Below, piece after piece: positions 50,564 to 60,836 of a stretch of 64,000 bases of DNA. The notes under the pieces were generated by a model, which was given only the letters and a program-made list of their open reading frames with translations, was not told where the DNA came from and ran no database searches. The stretch is from the NCBI RefSeq assembly GCF_003115775.1, contig NZ_QEES01000004.1, positions 1 through 64,000 on the forward strand, written 5' to 3'. Origin of the DNA: Cellulomonas sp. WB94. Lineage in GTDB: Bacteria; Actinomycetota; Actinomycetes; Actinomycetales; Cellulomonadaceae. Every line of letters starts with the position of its first letter. Within the stretch, counting starts at the first letter, position 1. The position numbers and the translations under genes were made by a program.

Positions 50564-51886
50564 TCAGAACCGGGCGAGGACTGCCTCGCCGTGAGCGGGA
50601 AGACCCTCGGCGTCGGCGAACGCGACGATCCGGTCCGTGACCTCCTTGAGGGCGGACGCGTCGTACTCGATGACCTGGACAGCCCGCACGAACGAGTGCA
50701 CGCCGAGTCCGCTCGCGAAGTGCGCGCACCCGCCCGTCGGCAGCACGTGGTTCGACCCGGCCATGTAGTCCCCGAGCGAGACGGGCGAGTACGGCCCGAC
50801 GAAGATCGCGCCCGCGCTCGTCACACGGTCCGCGAGGACGGCGGCATCAGCGGTCTGGATCTCGAGGTGCTCGGCGCCGTACGCGTTGACGACCTCGAGG
50901 CCGGCCTCCAGGTCGTCGACCAGCACGATCGCCGACTGCGTGCCGGACAGTGCCGTCTGCACCCGGGCGGAGTGGTGCGTCGCCGCGGCGCGTTCGCCGA
51001 GCTTCGCCTCGACCGCCTCCGCGAGCGCGACGGACGGCGTCACGAGGACTGCCGCCGCGAGCGGGTCGTGCTCGGCCTGCGAGATGAGGTCGGCGGCGAC
51101 GTGGACCGGGTCGGCGCCGGCGTCGGCCAGGATCGCGATCTCCGTCGGCCCGGCCTCGGCGTCGATGCCCACGACGCCGCGCACGAGCCGCTTGGCGGCC
51201 GCCACCCAGACGTTCCCCGGACCGGTGATGACGTCGACCGGCTCGCACAGCGTCTCGCCGTCGGCCTCGTCGGTGCCTGCGGCGCCGTAGGCGAACATCG
51301 CGACCGCCTGCGCGCCACCCGCCGCGTACACCTCGTCGATCCCGAGCAGCGCGCATGTCGCGAGCACGACCGCGTCGGGCAGCCCGCCCGCGGACTTCTG
51401 CGGGGGCGACGCGACGGCGAGCGACCCGACGCCGGCCTCCTGGGCGGCGACGACGTTCATCACGACCGACGACGGGTAGACCGCGAGACCGCCGGGCACG
51501 TACAGCCCCACGCGGCGGACCGGGATCCAGCGCTGCCGGACCTGCGCACCGGGCGCGAGGTCGACTGTGAACGGTACGGGGCGCTGTGCCGCGTGGACGG
51601 TGCGGACCCGCAGGATCGTCTCCTCGAGGGCCTCGCGCACGTGCGGGTCGAGCGAGTCGACAGCTGCCGTGATCGCCTCAGCGGGGACGCGCAGGTGCTC
51701 CGGACGGACACCGTCGAACCGCTCGGCGAGGTCCCGGAGCGCCGCGGCGCCGCGTGCGCGCACGTCGGCGAGGATCGGCGCGACCGTCGCGGTGGCCGCC
51801 TCGACGTCCACCTCGGCACGCGGGAGGGCCGCGAGCAGCTCGCGGCGGGACAGGGTGCGACCGCGCAGGTCGATCCGAGAGATCAC
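50564..51886 (-). CDS. hisD: Histidinol dehydrogenase
   Basis: Last two steps of histidine synthesis. Length 440 residues. [72 protein letters not shown] (Zn-binding), and [22 protein letters not shown] at 51886 behind GGGAGG. It is separated from hisC by the recQ-like gene in opposite direction, so it cannot share a transcript with hisC in the usual way. Confidence 0.96.
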   Translation of the reverse strand: MISRIDLRGRTLSRRELLAALPRAEVDVEAATATVAPILADVRARGAAALRDLAERFDGVRPEHLRVPAEAITAAVDSLDPHVREALEETILRVRTVHAAQRPVPFTVDLAPGAQVRQRWIPVRRVGLYVPGGLAVYPSSVVMNVVAAQEAGVGSLAVASPPQKSAGGLPDAVVLATCALLGIDEVYAAGGAQAVAMFAYGAAGTDEADGETLCEPVDVITGPGNVWVAAAKRLVRGVVGIDAEAGPTEIAILADAGADPVHVAADLISQAEHDPLAAAVLVTPSVALAEAVEAKLGERAAATHHSARVQTALSGTQSAIVLVDDLEAGLEVVNAYGAEHLEIQTADAAVLADRVTSAGAIFVGPYSPVSLGDYMAGSNHVLPTGGCAHFASGLGVHSFVRAVQVIEYDASALKEVTDRIVAFADAEGLPAHGEAVLARF

Positions 51887-51986
51887 GCCTCCCAGTCTAC
51901 CGACCGCCCCTCGCTCCGGGCGGGCCGTGGACGCCGCGACGTGACCGACGCCCACACGGTGACCCGCCGTCCGGGACACTGTGCAC

Positions 51987-52229
51987 ATGAGCACACCTCC
52001 TCCCACGCCCGACGACGTCACGCCGATCTCCGACGAGTCGATCCGGCTCGGCCAGTTCCTCAAGCTCGCGGGCCTCGCCGAGTCGGGGGCGCAGGCGCGT
52101 GAGCTGCTGGACGACGGCGTCGTGAGCGTCAACGGCGAGGCGGAGTTCCGGCGTGGGCGCCAGCTGCGGCGCGGGGACCTCGTGGTCGTGGACCAGCCGA
52201 ACGGGCCTGTCCGCGCGGTCGTCGGCTGA
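51987..52229 (+). CDS. Small S4-domain RNA-binding protein (YbcJ/RlbA type)
   Basis: Length 80 residues from ATG 51987 (82 from GTG 51981). [50 protein letters not shown]: a complete S4 domain, like the short RNA-binding proteins of the YbcJ/YaaA type. Target unknown. Divergent from hisD. Confidence 0.87.
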   Translation: MSTPPPTPDDVTPISDESIRLGQFLKLAGLAESGAQARELLDDGVVSVNGEAEFRRGRQLRRGDLVVVDQPNGPVRAVVG

Positions 52230-52232
52230 CGC

Positions 52233-52631
52233 CTAGCGGACCGTGCCCATCACCCGGTCGACCACGAGGTGCAGCACGATCCGCTCGGCCTTGAACTCGA
52301 GCCGCCGGTAGCGCACCGCGTAGGCCTCGACCGCCTCGGCGACGTCCGCAGGATCACGCGACAGCGTGACGCTCCCCTCGAGGGTGAGCCAACGCTGGCC
52401 GTCGAACTGGCAGAGGGCGGCCCGCGCGATCGCACCTCCGGTCGCGGCACGTTCGACGTTCCGGGCCTTGACCGAGGTGATCCTCGTGGTGACCCGCGCT
52501 CGGCCAGCCACCGCGTCCCACGTGAAGGCGACGGGGACCACATGGGGCGAACCGTCGGCGCGCAGCGTCGTCAACGTCGCCAGGTGCCGCGCAGCGACGA
52601 AGTCCAGCTGGTTCGCGGTCAGGGCCAGCAC
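52233..52631 (-). CDS. PPOX-class F420-dependent oxidoreductase-like protein
   Basis: Length 132 residues: [20 protein letters not shown] and [20 protein letters not shown], then [21 protein letters not shown] split beta-barrel of the FDOR/PPOX type, which binds F420 or FMN; F420 use is inferred from the actinobacterial subgroup. GTG start. Convergent with the S4 gene (3-bp gap). Confidence 0.85.
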   Translation of the reverse strand: MLALTANQLDFVAARHLATLTTLRADGSPHVVPVAFTWDAVAGRARVTTRITSVKARNVERAATGGAIARAALCQFDGQRWLTLEGSVTLSRDPADVAEAVEAYAVRYRRLEFKAERIVLHLVVDRVMGTVR

Positions 52632-52667
52632 GAGGGAACCTCGGCCTGCACGGCCCGGCCGACCACG

Positions 52668-55600
52668 TCAGCCCGCCTGGAGACAGCTCGCGCCCAGGAG
52701 CGCCTTGAGGTCCCCGAACAGCGCGGGTGAGCGCTCGACGCGCAGACCCTCGTCGAGCCGCATGATCGTCGCGCGGCCCGGGCTCGTGAGGCGGAGATGG
52801 ACCTCGGTCACCCCTGGGTGCGTCGACAGCACCTCACGGAGCCGCTCGACGACCGGCGGGGTGCACCGCGACACGGGCATCGACACGGTGATCGGCGCGT
52901 CGGCGACCGCGGTGATGTCCGGGAGCGACACCTCCATCGCCTGCAGCTGCATCGTCTCGTCACGCCGTCGGACCCGACCCCGGACCACGACCACCGCGTC
53001 CTCGGCGAGCACCGTCGAGTACGCGAGGTACGTCTCGCCGAAGAACATGATCTCGACCGAGCCCTCCATGTCCTCGATCGTGACCGCGGCCCACGGGTTG
53101 CCCTGCTTGGACATCTTGCGCTGCAGGGACGTGATGAGACCGGCCACCACGACAGTGGACCCGTCCGGTCGTGCCTCGTCGGCGTTCAGGGTCGCGATCG
53201 AGACGTCGGCTGCGGCCGACAGCACGTGCTCGAGGCCGGAGAGCGGGTGGTCCGAGACGTAGAGCCCGAGCATCTCGCGCTCGAACGCGAGCCGCTGCTT
53301 CTTGTCCCAGTCGGGCAGGTCCGGGATCGTCACCGAGAAGCCCCCGGACGCGTCGTCGTCGCCCAGGAGGTCCGCGAACAGGTCGAACTGGCCCTCGGCC
53401 TCCTTGCGCTTGACGCCGATGACGGAGTCGACCGCCTGCTCGTGCACGAGGAGCAGTGCGCGCCGTCCGTGCCCGAGAGAGTCGAAGGCCCCGGCCTTGA
53501 TGAGGGACTCGATCGTGCGCTTGTTGCAGACGACGGCGGGGACCTTGTCGAGGAAGTCGGTGAACGACGTGAACTCGCCCTTGGCCTCGCGGGTCCGCAC
53601 GATCGCGTCGACCACGTTCGCGCCGACGTTGCGCACAGCGGTGAGGCCGAAGCGGATGTCGTGACCGACGGCCCTGAAGTTCGCGGACGACGAGTTGACG
53701 TCGGGCGGGAGCACCGTGATGCCCATGTGCCGGCACTCGCCGAGGTACAGCGCCGACTTGTCCTTGTCGTCGCGCACGGACGTGAGCAGCCCGGCCATGT
53801 ACTCGGTCGGGTAGTTGGCCTTGAGGAACGCCGTCCAGTACGAGACGACGCCGTACGCCGCGGAGTGCGCCTTGTTGAACGCGTAGCCCGCGAACGGGAC
53901 CAGCACGTCCCAGACCGCCTGGATCGCCCCGTCGGAGTAGCCACGCTCGCGGCAGCCCGCCTGGAACGGCACGAACTCCTTGTCGAGGATCGACTGCTTC
54001 TTCTTGCCCATCGCGCGGCGCAGGAGGTCGGCCTGGCCGAGGGTGTACCCCGCCAGCTTCTGCGCGGCGCGCTGCACCTGCTCCTGGTAGACGATCAGGC
54101 CGTGCGTGATGCCGACGACGTCCTCGAGCGCCGCCTCGAGCTCGGGGTGGATCGGCTCGACCTTCTGCAGGCCGTTCTTGCGCAGCGCGTAGTTGATGTG
54201 GGAGTTCATGCCCATCGGGCCCGGGCGGTAGAGCGCGATGACGGCGGAGATGTCCTCGAAGCTGTCGGGGCGCATCTGGCGCAGCAGCGACCGCATCGGC
54301 CCGCCGTCGAGCTGGAAGACGCCGAGGGTGTCGCCGCGGCTCAGCAGCTCGTAGGTGGCGGGGTCGTCGAGCGCGACGTCCTCGATGCGGATGGCCCGCT
54401 TGCCGTTCATCTCGATGTTCTCGAGCGCGTCATCCAGGATCGTGAGGTTGCGCAGGCCGAGGAAGTCCATCTTGATCAGCCCGAGAGCCTCGGCACCCGG
54501 CTGGTCGAACTGCGTGATGATCGCGCCGTCCTGCGGCCGCCGCATGATCGGCAGGATGTCGATGAGCGGCTCGCTCGACATGATGACGCCCGCCGCGTGC
54601 ACGCCCCACTGCCGCTTGAGGTTCTCGAGGCCGCGCGCTGTCTCGAGGACGCGCTGCGCCTCGGGATCTGCCTGCACGACCTGCCGGAACGTCTCCGCCT
54701 CGGCGTAGCGGGAGTCGTCCGGGTTGTAGATCCCGGCGAGGGTGATGTCCTTGCCCATGACGGGCGGCGGCATCGCCTTCGTGAGCTTCTCCCCCATGGC
54801 GAACGGGAAGCCCAGGACGCGCGACGCGTCCTTGAGCGCCTGCTTGGCCTTGATCGTGCCGTACGTGACGATCTGTGCGACGCGGTCCTCGCCGTACTTG
54901 TCCGTGACGTACCGGATGACCTCACCGCGCCGACGCTCGTCGAAGTCGACGTCGACGTCGGGCCAGGAGATGCGCTCGGGGTTGAGGAACCGCTCGAAGA
55001 TCAGGCCGTGCTCGAGCGGGTCGAGCTCGGTGATGCCCATCGCGTAGGACGCCATCGACCCGGCGGCGGACCCGCGCCCCGGACCGACGCGGATGCCCTG
55101 CGCCTTGGCCCAGTTGATGAAGTCCGCGACGACGAGGAAGTACCCCGAGAACCCGAGCTGGGTGATGACCCCGGCCTCGTAGTCCGCCTGCACCCGCACG
55201 GGCTCCGGGATGCCCGTCGTGTAGCGGCGGCGCAGGCCCGTCTCGACCTCCTTGACGAACCAGGAGTCCTCGTTCTCCCCGGCCGGGACCGGGAACCGGG
55301 GCATGTAGTTGGCGTTCGTGTTGAACTCGACGTCGCACTGCTCGGCGATCAGCACGGTGTTGTCGCACGCCTCGGGGACCTCGGCCCACGTGCGCCGCAT
55401 CTCCTCGGAGGTCTTCAGGTAGAACTGGTCGGTGTCGAACTTGAACCGGTCCGGGTCGGCGAGGGTCGAGCCCGACTGCACGCACAGCAGCACCTCATGG
55501 GCCTTCGAGTCCTCGTGGCGCGTGTAGTGCAGGTCGTTCGTCGCGACGAGGGGTGCGCCGATGACCTCGGCGACACGGCGCAGGTCCTTGATGACGCGCT

Positions 55601-56210
55601 TCTCGATGTCCAGGCCGTGGTCCATGAGCTCGACGTAGAAGAACTCCTTGCCGAAGATGTCCTGGAGCTCGCCGGCAGCGCGCACGGCCTCGTCGAACTG
55701 GCCGAGCCGCAGGCGCACCTGCACCTCGCCCGACGGGCAGCCCGTCGTCGCCAGCAGCCCCGCGGAGTAACGGCTCAGCAGCTCGCGGTCCATGCGCGGC
55801 CACTTGCCCATCTGCCCCTCGAGCGACGCCAGCGACGACATCCGGAACAGGTTGTGCATGCCCTCGGTCGTCCGCGACAGCAGCGTCATGTGCGTGTACG
55901 CACCGCGCGCCGAGACGTCGTCGGACGACTGGTGCGCCTCGCCCCACTTGACGCGCGTCTGGTCGAACCGGCTCGTGCCCGGCGTGACGTACGCCTCGAT
56001 GCCGATGATCGGCTTGATGCCGTGCGCGCGGGCACGCGACCAGAAGTCGAACGCGCCGAACAGGTAGCCGTGGTCGGTGATCGCGAGCGACTTCTGACCG
56101 ATCCGCTCGGCCTCGGTCAGCAGGTCCTCGACGCGGGCGGCACCGTCGAGCATCGAGTACTCGGTATGCGTGTGGAGGTGAACGAAGTCGGATCCCCCAG
56201 CCGGTGCCAT
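52668..56210 (-). CDS. dnaE: DNA polymerase III alpha subunit
   Basis: Replicative polymerase, 1180 residues. N-terminal PHP domain (FVHLHTHTEYSMLDGAARVE and LAITDHGYLFGAFDF); polymerase core with VGPGRGSAAGSMASYAMGIT and the catalytic Asp residues in PDVDVDFDERRRGEV (about residue 420); helix-hairpin-helix region; C-terminal OB domain (VVVAGLITSLQRKMSKQGNP, about residue 1020). The ATG at 56210 (MAPAGGSDFVHLH) is just inside the long open frame. Confidence 0.97.
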   Translation of the reverse strand: MAPAGGSDFVHLHTHTEYSMLDGAARVEDLLTEAERIGQKSLAITDHGYLFGAFDFWSRARAHGIKPIIGIEAYVTPGTSRFDQTRVKWGEAHQSSDDVSARGAYTHMTLLSRTTEGMHNLFRMSSLASLEGQMGKWPRMDRELLSRYSAGLLATTGCPSGEVQVRLRLGQFDEAVRAAGELQDIFGKEFFYVELMDHGLDIEKRVIKDLRRVAEVIGAPLVATNDLHYTRHEDSKAHEVLLCVQSGSTLADPDRFKFDTDQFYLKTSEEMRRTWAEVPEACDNTVLIAEQCDVEFNTNANYMPRFPVPAGENEDSWFVKEVETGLRRRYTTGIPEPVRVQADYEAGVITQLGFSGYFLVVADFINWAKAQGIRVGPGRGSAAGSMASYAMGITELDPLEHGLIFERFLNPERISWPDVDVDFDERRRGEVIRYVTDKYGEDRVAQIVTYGTIKAKQALKDASRVLGFPFAMGEKLTKAMPPPVMGKDITLAGIYNPDDSRYAEAETFRQVVQADPEAQRVLETARGLENLKRQWGVHAAGVIMSSEPLIDILPIMRRPQDGAIITQFDQPGAEALGLIKMDFLGLRNLTILDDALENIEMNGKRAIRIEDVALDDPATYELLSRGDTLGVFQLDGGPMRSLLRQMRPDSFEDISAVIALYRPGPMGMNSHINYALRKNGLQKVEPIHPELEAALEDVVGITHGLIVYQEQVQRAAQKLAGYTLGQADLLRRAMGKKKQSILDKEFVPFQAGCRERGYSDGAIQAVWDVLVPFAGYAFNKAHSAAYGVVSYWTAFLKANYPTEYMAGLLTSVRDDKDKSALYLGECRHMGITVLPPDVNSSSANFRAVGHDIRFGLTAVRNVGANVVDAIVRTREAKGEFTSFTDFLDKVPAVVCNKRTIESLIKAGAFDSLGHGRRALLLVHEQAVDSVIGVKRKEAEGQFDLFADLLGDDDASGGFSVTIPDLPDWDKKQRLAFEREMLGLYVSDHPLSGLEHVLSAAADVSIATLNADEARPDGSTVVVAGLITSLQRKMSKQGNPWAAVTIEDMEGSVEIMFFGETYLAYSTVLAEDAVVVVRGRVRRRDETMQLQAMEVSLPDITAVADAPITVSMPVSRCTPPVVERLREVLSTHPGVTEVHLRLTSPGRATIMRLDEGLRVERSPALFGDLKALLGASCLQAG

Positions 56211-56259
56211 GCGGGCCAGTCTAGGTCGCCCTGCCGACATGTCCGGCGTCGGCACGGGC

Positions 56260-57195
56260 CTAGCGGTACCCGTCGCGCAACGTCTCGAGGGCCGAGGCGA
56301 GATCATCCGGATACTGGCTGGTGAACTCGACCCAGGCCCCGGTCGACGGGTGCGTGAACCCGAGCCGCATCGCGTGCAACCACTGCCGGGACAGGCCGAC
56401 GCGGGCGGCGAGGACGGGGTCCGCGCCGTACATCAGGTCGCCGACGCACGGGTGGCGCAGCGCCGCGAAGTGCACCCGGATCTGGTGCGTGCGACCGGTC
56501 TCGAGGTGGACCTCGACCAGAGAGGCCGCCGGGAGCATCTCCAGCACCTCGTAGTGGGTCACCGACGGCTTGCCGTCCGCGACGACCGCGAACTTCCAGT
56601 CCGAGCTCGGGTGCCGCCCGATCGGCGCGTCGATCGTGCCTGTCGTGGGCTCCGGGTGGCCCTGGACGAGCGCGTGGTAGACCTTCTCGACCGTGCGCTC
56701 CTTGAAGGCCCGCTTCAGCACCGTGTACGCGTGCTCGCTCTTCGCGACGGCCATGAGCCCCGACGTGCCCGCGTCGAGCCGGTGCACGATGCCCTGCCGC
56801 TCGGCCGACCCCGACGTCGAGATCCGGTAGCCGGCTGCGGCGAGCGCGCCGACGACCGTCGGGCCGGTCCAGCCCGGCGACGGGTGCGCGGCGACGCCGA
56901 CGGGCTTGTCGACCACGACCACGTCCTCGTCGTCGTGCACGATGCGCATCCCGGGCACAGGTTCCGGCACGACGGCCGGCGCAGGGTCCGCCGGGTCGGG
57001 CAGGTCGACCTCGAGCCACGCACCGGCCACGAGCCGGTCGGACTTGCCCATGTCGCGCCCGTCGACCCGGACGGCGCCGGCGGCGGCCAGGTCGGCTGCT
57101 GCCGTTCTCGACAGGCCGAGCAGGCGCGCCAGGCCGGCATCGACACGCTCCCCCGCGAGGCCGTCCGGCACGGGCAGCGATCGCGTGTCAGGCAT
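56260..57195 (-). CDS. rluD: RluD-family pseudouridine synthase
   Basis: Length 311 residues. N-terminal S4 domain ([20 protein letters not shown]) and catalytic domain with [20 protein letters not shown] (catalytic Asp), [33 protein letters not shown]. The ATG at 57195 overlaps the lspA end by 8 bases. lspA-rluD order is common in Gram-positive bacteria. The specific rRNA position is inferred from RluD. Confidence 0.93.
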   Translation of the reverse strand: MPDTRSLPVPDGLAGERVDAGLARLLGLSRTAAADLAAAGAVRVDGRDMGKSDRLVAGAWLEVDLPDPADPAPAVVPEPVPGMRIVHDDEDVVVVDKPVGVAAHPSPGWTGPTVVGALAAAGYRISTSGSAERQGIVHRLDAGTSGLMAVAKSEHAYTVLKRAFKERTVEKVYHALVQGHPEPTTGTIDAPIGRHPSSDWKFAVVADGKPSVTHYEVLEMLPAASLVEVHLETGRTHQIRVHFAALRHPCVGDLMYGADPVLAARVGLSRQWLHAMRLGFTHPSTGAWVEFTSQYPDDLASALETLRDGYR

Positions 57196-57760
57196 CGGCG
57201 CCAGGCGCCTCGGTCTTCGGCTCGGCGTGCTCGCGGGTCCCGTCGAGCCGCACGCCGCGCAGCGCCTGGATGACGACCAGCCCCGCGGCCGTGACGATGG
57301 CGATGTCCGCGACGTTGCCCACGAAGACGTTGGCATAGGCGATGAAGTCGATGACGTGGCCGCGGGCGATGCCCGGCTCCCGGATCATGCGGTCGACGAG
57401 GTTGCCGAGGGCGCCACCGAGCAGCAGCCCGAGGGCGATCGCCCACCCGGTCGAGCCCAGACGCCGCGACACGCGCACGACGACGACGACGACCGCGCAG
57501 GCGATCAGCGTGAGGACCCAGGTCATCCCCGTCGCGATCGACAGCGCCGCGCCCGGGTTGAAGACGAGTCGCAGCCCGAGCAGGTCACCGACGAGCGGTC
57601 GGCGAACCGTGTCGAGCAGGTGGGTCAGCGCCCACGCCTTCGTCGCCTGGTCGACCAGGAGCACGACGACGGTGAGCACGACGACCAGCACGACCAGTCG
57701 ACGACGCGGACCGCTCCGCCCCGGGGCAACGGTCAACTCATCTGCTGGCATGGACGACAT
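57188..57760 (-). CDS. lspA: Lipoprotein signal peptidase (SPase II)
   Basis: Membrane aspartic peptidase of 190 residues that removes the signal peptide of lipoproteins such as the trypsin-like protein above. Four hydrophobic segments ([70 protein letters not shown]). The catalytic Asp pair lies in GNLVDRMI and in [10 protein letters not shown]. Starts at 57760 or 57751 are possible; no clear ribosome binding site. Confidence 0.95.
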   Translation of the reverse strand: MSSMPADELTVAPGRSGPRRRLVVLVVVLTVVVLLVDQATKAWALTHLLDTVRRPLVGDLLGLRLVFNPGAALSIATGMTWVLTLIACAVVVVVVRVSRRLGSTGWAIALGLLLGGALGNLVDRMIREPGIARGHVIDFIAYANVFVGNVADIAIVTAAGLVVIQALRGVRLDGTREHAEPKTEAPGADA

Positions 57761-57782
57761 CGGAGAAGAGTCTACGGGCGCG

Positions 57783-58244
57783 TCAGCGACGCTCTTCACG
57801 CTGCTTGCACTCCACGCACAGGATCGCGCGCGGGAACGCCTGGACACGCGCCTTGCCGATCGCCTTGCCGCACGACTCGCAGGCACCGAACGTCCCCGCG
57901 GCGATGCGGGTCAGCGCGTGCTCGGACTGCACGAGCAGGTCCCGCGTGTTGTTGACGAGCGTGAGCTCCTGCTCGCGCTCGAGCGCGCTCGACCCCGAGT
58001 CGGCCTGGTCGTCGCCTGCACCGTCCCCGGAGTTGCGCAGGAGCTCGGAGAGGTCGGCGTCGGCCGACGCCAGCTCCGACCGGAGCCGACGCACATGCCC
58101 GATCAGCTCGTCCGCGATCGCCCGGACCTCCCGGGCAGTCCATGGCTTCTCGCCGTCACGGACCGGGAACTGGCGGACCGTCTTGGCGAGGTCCGGCAGG
58201 TCGAAGGCGCCGGGCTCGGCGCTGAGCGATTCGTTGATGGTCAC
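57783..58244 (-). CDS. TraR/DksA-family zinc-finger protein
   Basis: Length 153 residues. The helical N-terminal part includes LERE and LVNNTRDLLVQSEHAL, and the C-terminal C4 zinc finger is CESCGKAIGKARVQAFPRAI followed by LCVEC. I chose the GTG at 58244 because GAGAGGG precedes it by five bases; the open frame extends to an ATG at 58298 inside a terminator hairpin. DksA-type proteins modulate RNA polymerase; whether this one does is not known. Confidence 0.87.
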   Translation of the reverse strand: MTINESLSAEPGAFDLPDLAKTVRQFPVRDGEKPWTAREVRAIADELIGHVRRLRSELASADADLSELLRNSGDGAGDDQADSGSSALEREQELTLVNNTRDLLVQSEHALTRIAAGTFGACESCGKAIGKARVQAFPRAILCVECKQREERR

Positions 58245-58299
58245 GAGCACCCTCTCTGTGGGAGTCACGTGAGGGTAGGTGACCCCGTGAAATGACACA

Positions 58300-58332
58300 A
58301 CACACCACGCAGGAAGAACCTGCGTGGTGTGT
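58300..58332 (-). terminator. Terminator after divIVA
   Basis: Perfect 14-bp stem (ACACACCACGCAGG / CCTGCGTGGTGTGT) with a 5-base loop, 30 bp after the divIVA stop, before the DksA-like gene. No strong T-run. Confidence 0.8.
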
Positions 58333-58361
58333 CGTGAGGTGACTGCTGGTAACGCTGTCGG

Positions 58362-59036
58362 TCAGATCCGAGCGCCGTCGCCGGACGGCTGCGCGTTCTG
58401 CCCGCTGCGGGGCGGGAGCGCACTGCCGCGGTTGTCGAGGTCGCCGAGAAGGTTCTCGAGGTAGCTCTTCAGGCGCGTCCGGTAGTCACGCTCGAAGACG
58501 CGCAGCTCGTCGATCTTGCGCTCGAGGAGCGACCGCTCCTGCTCGAGCTGACCGAGCGTGCGTGCCGACGTCTCCTCGGCCTCCCGGACGATGCGCGCAC
58601 CCTGCGACTTCGCCTCGGAGATGAGCCGGTCGCTCTCCTCCTGGCCGCTGCGCACGTAGTCGTCGTGCAGCTTCTGCGCCAGGGCCAGCATCCCCGTGGC
58701 CGACTCCGGCTCGTTGGTCCGCTGCGGGGCGACGGGGGCCACGACGACGGGCGCCGGTGCGACGACCGCCGGCGACACCACGCGCTCGGGCTCGTGGACG
58801 GGCTCCGGCTTCGGGGCGGGAGCAGCCTGCTGGGCACCCGCCCGGCTGAGCTCGGCGATGCGCCGCTCGGCGGCGGCGAGCTTCGTCTTGAGGTCGTCGT
58901 TCTCGCCCTGGACGGATCGCAGAGTGTTGACGACCTCGTCGAGGAAGTCGTCGACCTCGTCCTGGTCGTAACCCTCGCGGAACTTCGTCGCCTGGAACTT
59001 CTTGTTCAGGACGTCGTCTGCGGTCAGCAGTGCCAT
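58362..59036 (-). CDS. divIVA: DivIVA / Wag31 cell-pole and cell-growth protein
   Basis: Length 224 residues. The membrane-binding N-terminal domain is MALLTADDVLNKKFQATKFR then EGYDQDEVDDFLDEVVNTLR; the coiled coil includes ENDDLKTKLAAAERRIAEL, a Pro/Ala/Val linker, and the C-terminal coiled coil (YVRSGQEESDRLISEAKSQG). In Actinobacteria DivIVA marks growing poles and directs wall synthesis. The ATG at 59036 has AGAGGTG upstream. Confidence 0.96.
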   Translation of the reverse strand: MALLTADDVLNKKFQATKFREGYDQDEVDDFLDEVVNTLRSVQGENDDLKTKLAAAERRIAELSRAGAQQAAPAPKPEPVHEPERVVSPAVVAPAPVVVAPVAPQRTNEPESATGMLALAQKLHDDYVRSGQEESDRLISEAKSQGARIVREAEETSARTLGQLEQERSLLERKIDELRVFERDYRTRLKSYLENLLGDLDNRGSALPPRSGQNAQPSGDGARI

Positions 59037-59209
59037 CGTCGTCACCTCTTCGGTCGAGCTTGGTCAAGCCGGTGGGCAGTCACCGACCGCCACGGCTCAC
59101 GGTAGCGGACATTGGCGGTCTCGCATGCGACCCGCCAGGACATTCGCGCCTCCCGGACCTGCTCCGCGCGCACCACCGAGCTCACGCCTCGGGGTGCATT
59201 CGGGGCGAA

Positions 59210-59488
59210 TCAGGCGAGAACGGACAGCAGGATCGAGCACGTCAGCATCAGGACAAGAAACGCCAGATCGAGACGTACGTTGCCGATCGCGAGCGGCGGC
59301 AACAGCCTGCGCAGGAACCGCAGCGGAGGGTCTGTGACCGTGTAGGTGGCCTCGGCGACGACCAGGACAGGTCCGCTCGGCCGCCAGTCGCGGACGAAGA
59401 ACTGCACCCAGTCCAGCACGAGCCGCACGAGCAGCAGCAGGAAGAACGCCAGGACGACCAGGCGCAGGATCTCCGTGATCAGGCGCAC
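59210..59488 (-). CDS. YggT-family membrane protein
   Basis: Protein of 92 residues with two hydrophobic helices (ILRLVVLAFFLLLLVRLVLD, DLAFLVLMLTCSILLSVLA) and the family element DPPLRFLRRLLPPL between them. The YggT gene follows sepF in many Gram-positives. GTG start three bases from the sepF stop, so coupled. Function poorly known. Confidence 0.92.
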   Translation of the reverse strand: MRLITEILRLVVLAFFLLLLVRLVLDWVQFFVRDWRPSGPVLVVAEATYTVTDPPLRFLRRLLPPLAIGNVRLDLAFLVLMLTCSILLSVLA

Positions 59489-59491
59489 GCG

Positions 59492-59965
59492 TCAGCTCTG
59501 GTTGAAGAATCCGGGGCGTGCCGGCTCGGCAGCCGGCGGGGGCTCCTCGCCGATGATCTCGACGTGCGACGGCGACAGGAGGAACACCTTGTTGGTGACC
59601 CGCTCGATCGCGCCGTGCAGACCGAAGATCAGGCCCGCAGAGAAGTCGACGAGCCGCTTGGCGTCCGCGTCGTCCATGTCCGACAGGTTCATGATCACGG
59701 GCGTGCCCTCGCGGAACGCCTCACCGATCTTGCGCGCGTCGTTGTACGAGCGCGGGTGGATCGTGGTGATGCGTCGCAGCTCGCCCGTCAGGGGTGCCGG
59801 GTTCGCGACCCGTGCGACCGGCCGGTGCAGCGGTGTGACCTGAGCCTCGTACTCGTGCGGCACCGTTGCCTCCTGGTCGTCGTACTCGTCGACGTACTCG
59901 TCGTGCTCGCCCCGGTCGTCGGCAAGGCCGAGGTACAGCATCGTCTTGCGCAGTGCTCCGGCCAT
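59492..59965 (-). CDS. sepF: Cell division protein SepF
   Basis: Length 157 residues; membrane anchor for FtsZ. N-terminal [20 protein letters not shown] (amphipathic helix), acidic linker, SepF core ([40 protein letters not shown]). ATG behind GGGGAG. A weak promoter (TTGCTA, 18 bases, TATCTG) may lie just upstream. Confidence 0.95.
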   Translation of the reverse strand: MAGALRKTMLYLGLADDRGEHDEYVDEYDDQEATVPHEYEAQVTPLHRPVARVANPAPLTGELRRITTIHPRSYNDARKIGEAFREGTPVIMNLSDMDDADAKRLVDFSAGLIFGLHGAIERVTNKVFLLSPSHVEIIGEEPPPAAEPARPGFFNQS

Positions 59966-60069
59966 CGCGGTCTCCCCATCCCGTACAGATATTCCCAGCG
60001 AAATCACGCTAGCAACGCCGATCGGCACTCCCGGCGCGACACGCGCGGGCTGCCCGGATTGCGTCGAGT

Positions 60070-60834
60070 TCACCCTTCGAGGCGAATGACCCCGGCGAAC
60101 CGGCCCGTCGTGCCACCGTGGCGTGCGGCCAGGCGGTGAGAGTAGAACCTCTCGTCCGTCGTCGTGCAGATGCCCACGGTCCGAACGTCCCGCACCCCGG
60201 CGCGCGCCAGTACGGCCGCCACGCCGGCCGGGAGGTCGAGCGCAGGCGTCCCCCAGGCCGTCGTCGCCCACGTCTCGGGCAGCGCGGCCGCGACCTCGTC
60301 CCGCATCGCTGCGGGCACCTCGTAGGCGGCGCCGCTGATCGACGGACCAACGACGGCACGCAGCCGGTCACGGTACGCCCCAGCGGCCTCGAGCGCGTCC
60401 ACCGCAGCCTGGACGACCCCCGCCACGAGCCCGCGTCGCCCTGCGTGGACCGCGCCGACGACGCCCGCCTCGACGTCGGCCAGCAGGACCGGCACGCAGT
60501 CGGCCACCAGGACCGCCACGGCAACCGACGGCGAGGTCGAGACGAGGGCGTCGTAGAGCCCGACGGAGGTGGCCGAGCTCGCGGGCGGGCCCGACAGCAC
60601 CCGGACGCCGGTGCCGTGCACCTGGGAGGCGAACGCGACGCGGGCCCCGACCCAGCGCTCGACGACCTGTCGGTTGGCGAGCACGCGCGCCGCCGTGTCG
60701 CCGACCTCGAGCCCGAGGTTCAGCGCATCCCACGGTGGGACGCTCACACCGCCCGACCGGGTCGTGAATCCCGCGCGGACCCCGGGGCCGAGGTCGGCCT
60801 CGACGACGGGCACCACGCCAGGGCCGACCGGCAC
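60070..60834 (-). CDS. pgeF: Peptidoglycan editing factor PgeF (multicopper-oxidase-like, YfiH/YlmD)
   Basis: Length 254 residues. Zn-binding residues lie in [13 protein letters not shown] (His), [15 protein letters not shown] (Cys), and [15 protein letters not shown] (His); C-terminal [20 protein letters not shown] is typical. The family was long called laccase-like and later shown to edit peptidoglycan precursors. The GTG at 60834 lies two bases after the ftsZ stop (TAG). Confidence 0.93.
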   Translation of the reverse strand: MPVGPGVVPVVEADLGPGVRAGFTTRSGGVSVPPWDALNLGLEVGDTAARVLANRQVVERWVGARVAFASQVHGTGVRVLSGPPASSATSVGLYDALVSTSPSVAVAVLVADCVPVLLADVEAGVVGAVHAGRRGLVAGVVQAAVDALEAAGAYRDRLRAVVGPSISGAAYEVPAAMRDEVAAALPETWATTAWGTPALDLPAGVAAVLARAGVRDVRTVGICTTTDERFYSHRLAARHGGTTGRFAGVIRLEG

Positions 60835-60836
60835 GG

